Notes: generated by a model from the sequence alone, not told the origin. A DNA stretch of 64,000 bases from an uncultured Bacilli bacterium (GCA_934168245.1 CAKPMY010000006.1:22170-86169), one strand, 5' to 3'; counted from the stretch's first letter, positions 36,829 to 45,811 are shown. Translations and numbers: made by a program.

Positions 36829-38082
36829 ATGAATGATAAATATATTACTGTTACACAATTAACAAGATATATTAAGTATAAGATAGATAATGATGTTAAT
36901 TTGAATGAGGTATTTTTAAAGGGGGAAATATCTAATTTTAAGGCTCATAGTAGGGGACATTATTATTTTACTTTGAAAGATGATGGTAGTAGGATTAATG
37001 CTATTATGTTTGCATCTAGTACTAAGAAACTTAAGTTTATACCTAGTGATGGGATGAAGGTATTGGTTACTGGTAAAATTAGTGTATTTGAGGCTAATGG
37101 AGGATACCAAATATATGTTAATGATATGTTAGAAGATGGTGTTGGTAACTTATATATTGCTTTTGAACAGTTAAAGAAAAGACTGGGTGAAGAAGGATTA
37201 TTTGATCCTAGTATTAAGAAAAAGATTCCTAAGATACCTAGAAGAGTTGGAGTAGTTACTGCTCCTACTGGGGCTGCTATTAAAGATATTATTTCTACTA
37301 TTAAAAGAAGATGGCCTTTAGCAGAAATTTATTTATTTCCGACTTTAGTACAAGGAGAAGATGCTAAAGAAGATATAGTTAGACAGATTAAGAATAGTGC
37401 TAAGTATGATCTTGATACTTTGATTGTTGGGCGAGGTGGGGGAAGCATTGAAGACTTATGGGCTTTTAATGAAGAGATCGTTGCTAGAGCGATATATGAA
37501 TGTCAAACTCCAGTTATTAGTGCAGTTGGACATGAAATAGACTTTACAATAGCGGACTTTGTTGCAGATTTAAGAGCGCCGACTCCAACAGGAGCAGCAG
37601 AAATGGCAGTTCCAGATATTAATGATGTTAAAAGATTACTAGGACAAATTAATATACGTCTTAATAAGGCTATGTCAAATGACTTAAAAAGATATAGAGA
37701 TAGACTTACATCTTTAATGGATAGATCAGTTCTTACTAATCCAATTACAATATATCAAAATAAAGAATTAGTATTTGATGGATTATTTGAGAGATTAAAA
37801 TATAGTAGTAAGGCGCTTATTGCGGTAAAAGAAAAAGAACTTTTAAATATTAAGAATTCTTATGCTTTAAGAAGTCCTTTTCAAATACTTGATAAGAAGG
37901 CAAATAAATATTTACAATTAGTATCTAAGTTAGAAACTCTTAGCCCACTTCTTACAATTAAGAGGGGGTACTCTATTACTAGATGTGGAGATAAGGTAGT
38001 TAAGAGTGTTAGAGACGTTAAAAGGGACGATTTATTAGAAATAGAACTTAGTGATGGAAATATTAAGACTAAGGTTTGTTAG
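36829..38082 (+). CDS. xseA: Exodeoxyribonuclease VII large subunit
   Basis: 417 residues. The N-terminal OB-fold (VTQLTRYIKYKI..., LKGEISNFKAHSRGHYYFTLKD) is followed by the catalytic domain with VGVVTAPTGAAIKDI near residue 140, VGRGGGSIEDLWAFN near 200, the invariant SAVGHEIDFTIAD near 234 and APTPTGAAE. It degrades single-stranded DNA together with XseB, whose gene follows 12 bases downstream. GGTGATG precedes the ATG. Confidence 0.95.
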   Translation: MNDKYITVTQLTRYIKYKIDNDVNLNEVFLKGEISNFKAHSRGHYYFTLKDDGSRINAIMFASSTKKLKFIPSDGMKVLVTGKISVFEANGGYQIYVNDMLEDGVGNLYIAFEQLKKRLGEEGLFDPSIKKKIPKIPRRVGVVTAPTGAAIKDIISTIKRRWPLAEIYLFPTLVQGEDAKEDIVRQIKNSAKYDLDTLIVGRGGGSIEDLWAFNEEIVARAIYECQTPVISAVGHEIDFTIADFVADLRAPTPTGAAEMAVPDINDVKRLLGQINIRLNKAMSNDLKRYRDRLTSLMDRSVLTNPITIYQNKELVFDGLFERLKYSSKALIAVKEKELLNIKNSYALRSPFQILDKKANKYLQLVSKLETLSPLLTIKRGYSITRCGDKVVKSVRDVKRDDLLEIELSDGNIKTKVC

Positions 38083-38094
38083 AGGAGAGAGAGT

Positions 38095-38325
38095 ATGGCA
38101 GAGAAGAAAAAAGAATTAAGTTTTGAAGAGAGTTTAGAAAAATTAGAAGTTATTGTTAAAAAGTTAGAGTCTGGAGAAGTACCTTTAGATGAGGCGATAG
38201 ATAATTTTAATGAGGCTATGATGCTTGCTAAAACTTGTGATGAAAAACTAAAAAATGCCGAAGAGGCTATTACAAAACTAGTTAAAGATAATGGAGAAGT
38301 AGTAGACTTTAAAGTCGAAGAGTAA
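38095..38325 (+). CDS. xseB: Exodeoxyribonuclease VII small subunit
   Basis: 76 residues, the standard size, with the family sequence FEESLEKLEVIVKKLESG, PLDEAIDNFNEAM and a C-terminal coiled-coil helix that wraps around XseA. AGAGGAGAG precedes the ATG. Last gene of the nusB-xseA-xseB unit. Confidence 0.94.
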   Translation: MAEKKKELSFEESLEKLEVIVKKLESGEVPLDEAIDNFNEAMMLAKTCDEKLKNAEEAITKLVKDNGEVVDFKVEE

Positions 38326-38327
38326 AA

Positions 38328-38356
38328 GAAAAAGACCTAGGCGAAGGTCTTTTTTA
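38328..38356. terminator. Terminator between xseB and convergent minus-strand genes
   Basis: AAAAGACCT/AGGTCTTTT stem with a short GCGA-containing loop and T-tracts on both strands; it can serve both directions. Confidence 0.8.
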
Positions 38357-38572
38357 GTTGCTGATTAAGAGCATGGCTTCTTCAAATTCTTTATCATTAT
38401 CTAAAGGTTTTAAAATACCAAGATTATCATGAGTATATTTTCTAATTAACATATCACTATCATCATTTATATTTGTTAAATATAGAAAGGTTTTATCATT
38501 TAAAGATTTTTCCATTACTATTTCATATTTAATATTATCTATTAAAACGTATTCTACTGATCTTTTGTCCAT
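38354..38572 (-). CDS. DUF1292-like small protein
   Basis: 72 residues. The layout (a short N-terminal strand, ...EIVMEKSLNDKTFLYLTNINDD..., and a C-terminal PLDNDKEFEEAMLLI helix) resembles the DUF1292/YrzB family of small Firmicutes proteins of unknown function. AGGAGGAAAG lies before the ATG, which directly follows the stop of the upstream minus-strand gene, so the two are cotranscribed. Confidence 0.6.
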   Translation of the reverse strand: MDKRSVEYVLIDNIKYEIVMEKSLNDKTFLYLTNINDDSDMLIRKYTHDNLGILKPLDNDKEFEEAMLLISN

Positions 38573-39193
38573 TTACTTTCCTCCTAAACCTTTAGTTTCT
38601 GAACCTTCTTTTTGACTATCGCCTGGAAACATAGAGTCTAATTCGTTTTCAAGAAGAAGTCCTTTTTTAACACTGTTTTCCCAAGATTTTACATCATCAC
38701 CATAACCATTAGCAGTTAAATTTTCTTCGACTGTTTTATATGGAGCAGTTGGAATACGACTTAGTACTTGGTCAGTATTATATTCACCTATGGTTTTATA
38801 CATGGCTAAATAACTGGCTTGAGATATGTCACTTTCAACTAATTTATTTGCGATGGCATCATAATTATAGACTTTACCATCTTTAGTAGAAGTAAGACTA
38901 GTATATGGTGCTATATATTCTTGATTAAAATCTTCAATGTAGGTTTTTAGGGTGCTGCTTTCTTCAAGGGCAACATAAGCTTCATTTCCTAACTTTTGAG
39001 CGATGGCACCTGTTGCAACATATAGTATAGCGACAACAGCAGAGGCAACGCCTTGCCAATTATCTTTTTTACGACTTTTGGCAGTAGTTTCATGTTCTCC
39101 TTTAAATCTTTCATCACAGGAATTATGGCCAGATACTGATTTGTTTCTTACATTACTGGCATTTTTATAATCAACTATAGTTGGTTTTTCCAT
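38573..39193 (-). CDS. Single-pass membrane protein of unknown function
   Basis: 206 residues. A charged cytoplasmic N-terminus of about 45 residues is followed by one hydrophobic helix (VASAVVAILYVATGAIAQ, about 46-63) and a soluble region rich in Tyr, Ser and Thr, ending in SETKGLGGK. I do not recognise the family. The ATG at 39193 follows GGGAGGAAC; an in-frame TTG lies five codons earlier. It forms an operon with the DUF1292-like gene and lies downstream of the sortase gene on the same strand. Confidence 0.55.
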   Translation of the reverse strand: MEKPTIVDYKNASNVRNKSVSGHNSCDERFKGEHETTAKSRKKDNWQGVASAVVAILYVATGAIAQKLGNEAYVALEESSTLKTYIEDFNQEYIAPYTSLTSTKDGKVYNYDAIANKLVESDISQASYLAMYKTIGEYNTDQVLSRIPTAPYKTVEENLTANGYGDDVKSWENSVKKGLLLENELDSMFPGDSQKEGSETKGLGGK

Positions 39194-39259
39194 TTTTGTT
39201 CCTCCCAATTCTTCTATCTTATTTAATTATACTTTCTTAGTAGTAATTTGTCAAAGTTG

Positions 39260-40126
39260 TTATTCTTTTACTTGACGTTTTATTAGTTTGGCTTGGACAA
39301 CGATTCTACCACCATAGGCATTTTCACAAGTAGAAAGAGTTAATATTTTATCGGATGTTGAGACAGAAGTTGTTTTGATACTTTGATTTCGTTCTTTCAT
39401 GGTAGTTAGCCAGGTTTCTTTGTCTTTAGCAGTTTTAAAATCAGTTTCAATGTAGTAAGACTCTTTTTCGATAGTGTAGATAGAAAAGATTTGAAACATC
39501 ATATTTTCTTTTTCGGTAGATAACCAAATAATATAATTATCTTTATTATTTTGCCAAGACTTGGTAAGAGCATTTTTTAAGGAACCAAAGACAGTTTTAT
39601 CTAGACGACCATGACCATATATTACAGTGTTATCAGATAAAGAGTTTATATTATTTCGATAGTCCATAAAGACCCAGCCGGCGGTGTTTTTCTTTTTGTC
39701 AAAAGATCTAGATAAGTAATATTCATTGTTGTTGGTTTGAACGACTGGGTAATTTATATTAGTTTCAGCCATGTGGATGAAGGCGATTGTGTCACTATTT
39801 TTTTCTTTTAATTTAGTAAAATCAACTTCATAAAAAGGAAGAGAAGTGTAGTACCAATAGTCATTTTCTTCATCTGCTTCTTTTGGAGGATTTACTAGTT
39901 CGCCTTCACTTTCATTTTTTATGGGCTTTATATCTTCAGTTAACGCTTTAGTTAATTCTTTAGTATGTTTATTATCTAGGGACCAAGTATATACTTGATA
40001 GATAGAATAAGTTAAGAAGGATAAGAAAATAATAAGAAATGTATAGAATGCCCAAGGGCGAAGTCTTCTTTTTCTTTTCTTTTTAACTTTTCTATATTCT
40101 TCTCGGGTAATACTAGGAGTTTCCAT
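39260..40126 (-). CDS. Class B sortase
   Basis: A 288-residue membrane-anchored transpeptidase. A basic N-terminus (KKKRKRRLRP) and one transmembrane helix (about residues 28-48) precede the sortase domain. This contains TNINYPVVQTNNNEYYL, the catalytic His in VIYGHG, the catalytic Cys in LTLSTCEN and the Arg in GGRIVV, the SrtB-type His-Cys-Arg triad. GAGGTGA precedes the ATG at 40126; the frame extends further up without a ribosome site. No LPxTG- or NPQTN-type substrate was found in this window. It has its own divergent promoter opposite spoIVB. Confidence 0.9.
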   Translation of the reverse strand: METPSITREEYRKVKKKRKRRLRPWAFYTFLIIFLSFLTYSIYQVYTWSLDNKHTKELTKALTEDIKPIKNESEGELVNPPKEADEENDYWYYTSLPFYEVDFTKLKEKNSDTIAFIHMAETNINYPVVQTNNNEYYLSRSFDKKKNTAGWVFMDYRNNINSLSDNTVIYGHGRLDKTVFGSLKNALTKSWQNNKDNYIIWLSTEKENMMFQIFSIYTIEKESYYIETDFKTAKDKETWLTTMKERNQSIKTTSVSTSDKILTLSTCENAYGGRIVVQAKLIKRQVKE

Positions 40127-40148
40127 ATAATTCACCTCGTATGATGTA

Positions 40149-40177
40149 ATTGTATCATTTTTAAATAGTAATAACAA
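40149..40177 (-). promoter_or_regulatory. Sigma-A promoter of the sortase gene
   Basis: On the minus strand: TTGTTA (40177-40172), 17 bases, TACAAT (40154-40149), 22 bases before the ATG. Confidence 0.65.
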
Positions 40178-40267
40178 GAGAGTTTTAAATTGGTAAATTT
40201 TTTATAAAATAAATTTTTATTTTTGTTAAAGAATAATAATGTAGATTGGTTTTATGAGGTGATTTTT

Positions 40268-41248
40268 ATGAGAAATAAAAACAAACTACAAGGAATTTTA
40301 TTGGCTCTTCTTCTTATTTTTCCCATAAATATATTGGCTTATTCAGATTATGTTATTTCTGGAGGTAATACGATAGGAATAGAAGTTAATTCGAAAGGTG
40401 TTATGATAGTTGGATTTTATAAAGTAGCCGACGAGTATGTAGCAAAAGATGCTGGATTTATGGTAGGAGATGTTATTTTAGAAGTAAATAATAATAAAGT
40501 TGATTCTATTTCTTCGATGGTTTCTTTAATGGGCGAAGATGAGAGTATCATTAAATTTAAATTGCTTAGAAATGGTAAAAATAAAGATGTTAAGATGAGA
40601 CATGTTAGAGATAGTGATGGTGTTTTAAAGACTGGGTTATATGTTAAAGATAAGATTAATGGAATTGGTACTTTAACTTATATAGATCCTGAAAGTAAAG
40701 TTTTTGGAGCATTAGGACATGAGATATTAGAGAGTAATACTATTTCAAAGTTTGAAATAAAGGATGGTAAAATTTATGATGCTTATGTATCTTCAATAGT
40801 TAAGAGCAGGAATGGTAAAGCAGGAGAAAAAAATGCAGTATATAATAAAAATGATATTTATGGTGTAGTAGAAGAAAATGAAATATCAGGTATATTTGGT
40901 AAGTATTCAAAAGATATATCAAAAATGGATGTGATAGAAGTAGGGAAAATTGATGATATAACGACAGGTAAGGCATATATTAGAACTGTTATAGATAATG
41001 ACAAAATAGAAGATTTTGATATTAATATTATTAATTTAGATACTAATAGTAAGACTAAAAATATTCTGTTTGAAATTACCAATGAAAGATTACTAGAAAA
41101 AACTGGTGGTGTAGTACAAGGAATGAGTGGCTCACCAATTATTCAGAATAATAAAATAATTGGGGCAGTAAACTATGTTATTGTTAATGATACTAGCAAA
41201 GGATATGGTATTTTTATTACGACAATGTTAGAAGAAGGCGATAAATAA
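40268..41248 (+). CDS. spoIVB: Stage IV sporulation protein B (SpoIVB), serine peptidase S55
   Basis: 326 residues. A signal peptide/TM (about 7-24), a PDZ domain (about 45-105: KDAGFMVGDVILEVNNNKV) and a SpoIVB peptidase domain carrying the histidine in FGALGHEI and the nucleophile in GMSGSPII, ending KGYGIFITTML. In Bacillus it is made in the forespore, secreted into the intermembrane space and triggers pro-sigma-K processing. The start is at 40268 behind GAGGTGAT; the frame opens earlier without a ribosome site. I could not identify a convincing sigma-G promoter. A terminator follows. Sporulation ability of the host is inferred. Confidence 0.92.
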   Translation: MRNKNKLQGILLALLLIFPINILAYSDYVISGGNTIGIEVNSKGVMIVGFYKVADEYVAKDAGFMVGDVILEVNNNKVDSISSMVSLMGEDESIIKFKLLRNGKNKDVKMRHVRDSDGVLKTGLYVKDKINGIGTLTYIDPESKVFGALGHEILESNTISKFEIKDGKIYDAYVSSIVKSRNGKAGEKNAVYNKNDIYGVVEENEISGIFGKYSKDISKMDVIEVGKIDDITTGKAYIRTVIDNDKIEDFDINIINLDTNSKTKNILFEITNERLLEKTGGVVQGMSGSPIIQNNKIIGAVNYVIVNDTSKGYGIFITTMLEEGDK

Positions 41249-41272
41249 GAGACTAAAAGTCTCTTTTTGGTT
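41248..41272 (+). terminator. Rho-independent terminator of spoIVB
   Basis: AGAGACT/AGTCTCT stem, AAA loop, then TTTTGG. The same stem-loop recurs after the next gene. Confidence 0.8.
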
Positions 41273-41364
41273 TTTGGGAAAAATATAGGATGTTTTTGTA
41301 AAATGTGATATAATTTTGTAGAAAGATAGAGATGTTTTAAGCAAATTCGAGGAGTTGTAGTGAG

Positions 41365-42435
41365 ATGAATAAGTGTAGTGAATGTGGAACGGATATTAGT
41401 ACTAAGGATAAGAAATGTCCTAAGTGTGGAGTGAAGATTAAGAAGATAAAGAGTGAGAAGAAGAATACTAAGATAAAAATTATAATTTGTATTGTGTTGG
41501 GAGTTATTTTACTTTTAGGAGCAGGACTAGTATACTTTCATTTTAATCCGAGTAAGCAAGATACAGTTATACAGAGTAATACTCGAGATGATACGGTTAA
41601 ACAGATTAAGATTATTACGGATTATATAAATATTAGAGAGAGTGAGGGTGTTAGTTCTAAAATATTAGGGAAAGTATATAAAGATGAAATATATACTGTG
41701 CTTGGAGAAAACAGCAAAAGTCCCTATCATTGGATCTATATAGAAACAGCAAATGGAATTAAAGGTTATATTTCTGGTAAGGCAGAGTATGTTTCAGTGC
41801 TAAGTGGAAAGTATGATAATAACAGTACCTCTGATAATACTAATGGTACAGATAATGGTAGCGATGATAATACTGGTGATACTACTGTTAGCAATAATAA
41901 TACTGATAATAATCTGAATACAGGTAATAATACTGGTGGTAATGATCAAAATAATAATGGTAATACAAGTACGAGTACGAGAAAAATTAAAAGTGTTACT
42001 TTAACGACTGCTAATTGGAGAAATTATTATGATATTATAGTAATTACTAAATGGGATGATCCTGTTTTTAATGTGTATGGTTCATATATTAGAAATGTTG
42101 ATTTAAGACTTAAAACTGCATATTATGATAAGACATTGTTGGGAGAACATCCAGAGTATCAGAAACGAATTGAATTAGAAATTAAATTTAAGTGTTATAG
42201 TGCGACGTATGAATTTGATTGGGTTAATAAAGCATATAGAGAACTTAGTAGTAGTGGAACATCTTCTAAGACTGAATCGACTTCAGTTTTATATGATACA
42301 TCTTATCCAGGAGGATACTGGTATTCTAATGTAGCATTTAATTCTGATAGATTAGAAAAGTCAGAGATTGGATATCAGTACTGTGATATAGAAGATATTA
42401 CAAGAATTGCTGGTACAATATATTATTACGAGTAA
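41365..42435 (+). CDS. Zinc-ribbon, single-pass membrane protein with SH3-like domain
   Basis: 356 residues. An N-terminal zinc ribbon (CSECG...CPKCG, residues 3-22), a basic stretch, a transmembrane helix (about 36-58), a bacterial SH3-like domain (about 75-140: TDYINIRESEGVSSKILGKV, then WIYIETANGIKGYI), a low-complexity Asn/Thr/Asp/Gly linker (about 150-205) and a C-terminal domain of unknown type with many Tyr and Ser. The SH3b part suggests peptidoglycan contact outside the cell, with the zinc ribbon inside. The low-complexity linker is coded by AAT/ACT/GGT repeats. It has its own TGATATAAT extended -10 (41309-41314) and terminator. Confidence 0.7.
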   Translation: MNKCSECGTDISTKDKKCPKCGVKIKKIKSEKKNTKIKIIICIVLGVILLLGAGLVYFHFNPSKQDTVIQSNTRDDTVKQIKIITDYINIRESEGVSSKILGKVYKDEIYTVLGENSKSPYHWIYIETANGIKGYISGKAEYVSVLSGKYDNNSTSDNTNGTDNGSDDNTGDTTVSNNNTDNNLNTGNNTGGNDQNNNGNTSTSTRKIKSVTLTTANWRNYYDIIVITKWDDPVFNVYGSYIRNVDLRLKTAYYDKTLLGEHPEYQKRIELEIKFKCYSATYEFDWVNKAYRELSSSGTSSKTESTSVLYDTSYPGGYWYSNVAFNSDRLEKSEIGYQYCDIEDITRIAGTIYYYE

Positions 42436-42448
42436 ACTATAAGAGAAA

Positions 42449-42473
42449 GAGAGACTAAAAGTCTCTTTTTTGG
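42449..42473 (+). terminator. Rho-independent terminator after the zinc-ribbon/SH3 gene
   Basis: AGAGACT/AGTCTCT stem with AAA loop and TTTTTT, identical in stem and loop to the one at 41248. Confidence 0.8.
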
Positions 42474-42497
42474 TTAATAATAATACTGGTGATAAAT

Positions 42498-43208
42498 ATG
42501 GATTTTAATGAAGCGTTTATGATTATACCAAGATCGTTAGTTAGTTTAATTATTTTATTTTTTATTACAAAGTTAATTGGAAAGAAACAAGTATCAGAGT
42601 TAAGTTTATTTGACTATGTTATTGGAATATCGATTGGCAATTTTACGGCAGAGATGACAATGAACTTTGATGGACAATATATTAATGGTGTAGTAGCGAT
42701 TGTTACTTTTGGAGTAGTTGCTTATTTAGTATCAATTATGTCAATGAAGAGTATTGTTATTAGAAGAGCAGTTGTAGGAGTACCGACAGTTTTAATAGAG
42801 AATGGCAATATACTACTTAAATCTTTACGAAAAGTTAAGATAGATATAAATGATCTGTTAGAACAAGCAAGAAATGCAGGGTATTTTGATTTAGAAGAGA
42901 TTGCTTTTGCGATAATGGAAGTTAATGGAAAGATTAGTTTTCTGGCGAAAGATAAGTATGGTAATCCGACTAAGAATGACTTGGGAATAAAACTTAGTAA
43001 AGATAATTTGACAGCGAATATAATAATAGATTCTAAATTAATGGAAGAGAATATTTCTAATACAGATCGAGATAGAGACTGGTTTATACAACAATTAAAA
43101 GTAAAAGGATATGATACGTATGAGGCAATATTACTCGCCACTTATAAAGATAATAAAATTACAATATATAGAAAAGATTATAGAGAACCGAGTGATGTTT
43201 TAGAGTAA
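42498..43208 (+). CDS. YetF-family (DUF421) membrane protein
   Basis: 236 residues. Three N-terminal transmembrane helices include LIGKKQVSELSLFDYVIGISIGN, the DUF421/YetF signature. A soluble YetF-type domain follows, with VVGVPTVLIENGNIL and the segment RNAGYFDLEEIAFAIMEVNG. The family in Bacillus includes YetF, YdfS and the spore protein SpoVAEa-associated YhcN neighbours; the function is not settled. The ATG at 42498 follows GGTGAT closely; an in-frame GTG at 42489 lies inside that ribosome site. Confidence 0.85.
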   Translation: MDFNEAFMIIPRSLVSLIILFFITKLIGKKQVSELSLFDYVIGISIGNFTAEMTMNFDGQYINGVVAIVTFGVVAYLVSIMSMKSIVIRRAVVGVPTVLIENGNILLKSLRKVKIDINDLLEQARNAGYFDLEEIAFAIMEVNGKISFLAKDKYGNPTKNDLGIKLSKDNLTANIIIDSKLMEENISNTDRDRDWFIQQLKVKGYDTYEAILLATYKDNKITIYRKDYREPSDVLE

Positions 43209-43268
43209 AAAAACTTTTAATTATTATTAAAATATGCTAGAATTAATATAGTCGAGGTGGTTAGTTAG

Positions 43269-43583
43269 ATGTATATTGATTTAATAGTGTTAATAGTATT
43301 AATTTTAGTAGTAGTAATGTTTTTTAAGAGATTTTCATCATTTGTCTTTTTTATAGCGATAATTGATATATTACTTAGAATACTTACATTTATTAAGAAT
43401 AATATAGGATTACCAGATGTGTCAGCATTGATTGGTAAATATGTACCAGAAAGTATTATTGGTATTATTAATAAATATTCTAGTGGAATAGTTAATACAA
43501 TATTACAATGGGCATTTGTAATTATAATGATTATATTCTTATCATATATAATTAAAATATTTATTCATAAGAAAAAAATATAA
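43269..43583 (+). CDS. Small membrane protein
   Basis: 104 residues with three hydrophobic segments (about 3-20, 22-42 and 78-98) and a basic C-terminus (HKKKI). I do not recognise the family. GAGGTGG lies upstream of the ATG, and a terminator follows immediately. It is located between the yetF-like gene and spoIIGA-sigE. Confidence 0.55.
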   Translation: MYIDLIVLIVLILVVVMFFKRFSSFVFFIAIIDILLRILTFIKNNIGLPDVSALIGKYVPESIIGIINKYSSGIVNTILQWAFVIIMIIFLSYIIKIFIHKKKI

Positions 43584-43591
43584 AAGTACAA

Positions 43592-43620
43592 AGAAACGAC
43601 AGATAAGTCGTTTTTTTATT
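43592..43620 (+). terminator. Rho-independent terminator before spoIIGA
   Basis: AAACGAC/GTCGTTT stem, AGATAA loop, TTTT tail. Confidence 0.8.
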
Positions 43621-43644
43621 GGTATAGTGATGTTGGTGATATAA

Positions 43645-44412
43645 ATGAAGATCTATTTAGATTTGGTACTGTTACTAAATTTTTTCTTTGATTTTTTATT
43701 ACTATATGGAACTAGTAAAATATTAAAGAGGAGAGTTCCACTTAAAAGATTAATACTGGGAAGTATAGTAGCATCTTTATCAGTGTTTTTACTCTTTATA
43801 AAACTTAATTCAGTTTCATTATTTTTAATTAAAGTAGGGATTAGTATAGGTATTATATTAATAACATTTGGAAGAGGAGGATTTATTAAGAATATAAGTT
43901 ATTTTTATTTACTTAGTATAGTTTTAGGAGGAAGTTTGTATTTACTTAATGTTAGTTTTACATATAAGAATCAGGGCATTTTATTTATACATAATGGATT
44001 ATCTATTAACTTTATTTTATTAATTATAGTTAGTCCGATTATTATATTTTGCTATGTTAGGGAACATATTTTATATAAGAATACTTATGGGAATATTTAT
44101 GAAGTTTTAATTATTAAGGGAAAGAAAAAATATAAGTTAATGGGACTTTTAGATACTGGGAATAGGTTAAAAGATCCTTATAAGGGACGGAGTGTTATTT
44201 TGGTTAATAATGATATTTTAATGGAAGGAGATATTGTTTATGTACCTTATAAGGCTTTAAATACGACGGGAGTTATTAAGTGTTATAAAGTTGATAAAGT
44301 AATAGTTGAAGAAAAAGAATTTAGTAATTGTTTAGTGGGTATTAGTAAAGATAAGATCGTAATGGATGGGGTTGAGTGTATATTACCAAATATTTTTAAG
44401 GAGGAATTGTAA
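43645..44412 (+). CDS. spoIIGA: Sporulation sigma-E factor processing peptidase SpoIIGA
   Basis: 255 residues. The first 140 form about five transmembrane helices, starting MKIYLDLVLLLNFFFDFLLLY, which is typical of SpoIIGA. The C-terminal domain has the aspartic-protease-like active site LLDTGN near residue 167, followed by GRSVILVN. It cleaves the pro-sequence of sigma-E in the mother cell in response to SpoIIR from the forespore. Its stop codon overlaps the sigE start in TAATG, as in other spore formers. Confidence 0.92.
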   Translation: MKIYLDLVLLLNFFFDFLLLYGTSKILKRRVPLKRLILGSIVASLSVFLLFIKLNSVSLFLIKVGISIGIILITFGRGGFIKNISYFYLLSIVLGGSLYLLNVSFTYKNQGILFIHNGLSINFILLIIVSPIIIFCYVREHILYKNTYGNIYEVLIIKGKKKYKLMGLLDTGNRLKDPYKGRSVILVNNDILMEGDIVYVPYKALNTTGVIKCYKVDKVIVEEKEFSNCLVGISKDKIVMDGVECILPNIFKEEL

Positions 44413-45101
44413 TGTTTATTATTAATTTTATTAAGAAGTTATTTTATAAAGTTACAAGTATTTTTTATGTAGGGGCAACTGACATGCTTCCTGAACCTTT
44501 ATCAAGGGAGATGGAAGACTATTATGTAGGTTTAAAAGATGATGGAGATTTGAAGGCTAAAGATATTTTGATTGAACATAATTTACGACTGGTAGTGTTT
44601 TTAGCGAAGAAGTATGAAAATACAGGTGTTGATTTAGAAGATTTGGTTAGTATTGGGACTATTGGGTTAATTAAAGGTATTAATACTTTTAGTAAGAGTA
44701 AGAATATAAAACTAGCAACTTATGCTTCGAGATGTATTGATAATGAGATTTTGATGTATCTTAGAAAGAATAAAAGGATTAAGACAGAGGTTAGTATAGA
44801 TGCATCATTATCATTTGATGGGGAAGGGAATGAGTTACATTTAGAAGATGTTTTAGGTACTGATGCAGATATTGTGACAAAGGGAATAGAGGAGGAGACA
44901 GAGAGAAATATAATGATTAATGAAGTAATGAGACTTAGACCGAGAGATAGAGATATTATGATACTTAGATATGGGCTAATGGGACATGATGAATTGACAC
45001 AGAAGGAGGTGGCAGAAAGACTAGGTATTTCACAATCTTATATTTCAAGAATAGAAAAAAAGGTTATTAAAAGACTTAAAACTCTTGTTAATTATAATTA
45101 G
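44412..45101 (+). CDS. sigE: RNA polymerase sporulation sigma factor SigE (pro-sigma-E)
   Basis: 229 residues. A short amphipathic/hydrophobic pro-sequence (MFIINFIKKLFYKV...) is followed by LPEPLSREMEDYYV, region 2 (HNLRLVVFLAKKYENTGVDLEDLVSIGTIGLIKGI), region 3 and region 4 with a helix-turn-helix (LTQKEVAERLGISQSYISRIEKK). This is the mother-cell early sigma factor. Overlapping translation with spoIIGA supports coregulated synthesis. In Bacillus sigG normally follows; here the next gene is tdk. Confidence 0.93.
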   Translation: MFIINFIKKLFYKVTSIFYVGATDMLPEPLSREMEDYYVGLKDDGDLKAKDILIEHNLRLVVFLAKKYENTGVDLEDLVSIGTIGLIKGINTFSKSKNIKLATYASRCIDNEILMYLRKNKRIKTEVSIDASLSFDGEGNELHLEDVLGTDADIVTKGIEEETERNIMINEVMRLRPRDRDIMILRYGLMGHDELTQKEVAERLGISQSYISRIEKKVIKRLKTLVNYN

Positions 45102-45139
45102 GTTTTATATAATTGTAATTAAGATGGGAGTGTTTAATA

Positions 45140-45745
45140 ATGGCAAAATTATTTTTTAGATATGGAGCAATGAATTCTGGTAAAACGACTATTTTATTAC
45201 AGACTGCTCATAACTATGAAGAAAGGGGAATGAAAGTTTTAATTATAAAACCAAAGATAGATTCTAAGGGAGAGGATTATATAGTATCTAGAATTGGATT
45301 AAAGAGACAAGTTGATCATTTAATTGAGGCTGGAGAAAATGTTTTTTCTTATATTAAGGAACATGATGAAGATGTTAAGTGTATTTTAGTAGATGAAGCA
45401 CAATTTTTAGAGGCTATGCAAGTAGATGAGTTAATGCAAGTAGTTGTTAGACTTAATATACCAGTTATTTGTTATGGACTTAGAACCGATTTTAGGACTA
45501 ATGGTTTTCCTGGGGCTACTAGACTATTAGAGATTGCTCATACAATAGAGGAAATGAAGACTATTTGTGCTTGTGGTAGAAAAGCAATGTTTAATGGAAG
45601 AAAAATTAATGGTAAATTTATTTTTGATGGAGAACAGGTGGCGATAGATGGAGAAGATAAAATTACATATGAATCTTTATGTCCATATTGTTATTATGAT
45701 AAGTTAAGTAAATATAGAAAGTTAAAGGAACAACTAAGAAAGTAA
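45140..45745 (+). CDS. tdk: Thymidine kinase
   Basis: 201 residues, type II thymidine kinase for dThd salvage. P-loop GAMNSGKTT near residue 8, Walker B-like CILVDEAQFL near 86, the lasso/nucleoside-binding YGLRTDFRTNGFPGA near 115 and a structural zinc site from two Cys pairs (CACG near 150 and CPYC near 184). GGGAG precedes the ATG. It lies 38 bases after sigE. Confidence 0.95.
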   Translation: MAKLFFRYGAMNSGKTTILLQTAHNYEERGMKVLIIKPKIDSKGEDYIVSRIGLKRQVDHLIEAGENVFSYIKEHDEDVKCILVDEAQFLEAMQVDELMQVVVRLNIPVICYGLRTDFRTNGFPGATRLLEIAHTIEEMKTICACGRKAMFNGRKINGKFIFDGEQVAIDGEDKITYESLCPYCYYDKLSKYRKLKEQLRK

Positions 45746-45759
45746 AATATAGATAAGAA

Positions 45760-45791
45760 AAATAAAATAAAAAAAGAAACAGATGTTTCTT
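45760..45791 (-). terminator. Rho-independent terminator of yigZ (minus strand)
   Basis: Read on the minus strand: AAGAAAC/GTTTCTT stem followed by TTTTTATTTTATTTTTC. Confidence 0.7.
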
Positions 45792-45811
45792 GGGATAGAG
45801 AAATGTAGATA

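Noticed and set aside
45774..45791. First hairpin after tdk as the plus-strand terminator
   Set aside because: On the plus strand it is followed by GGGATAG, not T; its T-tract is on the minus strand, so it serves yigZ.
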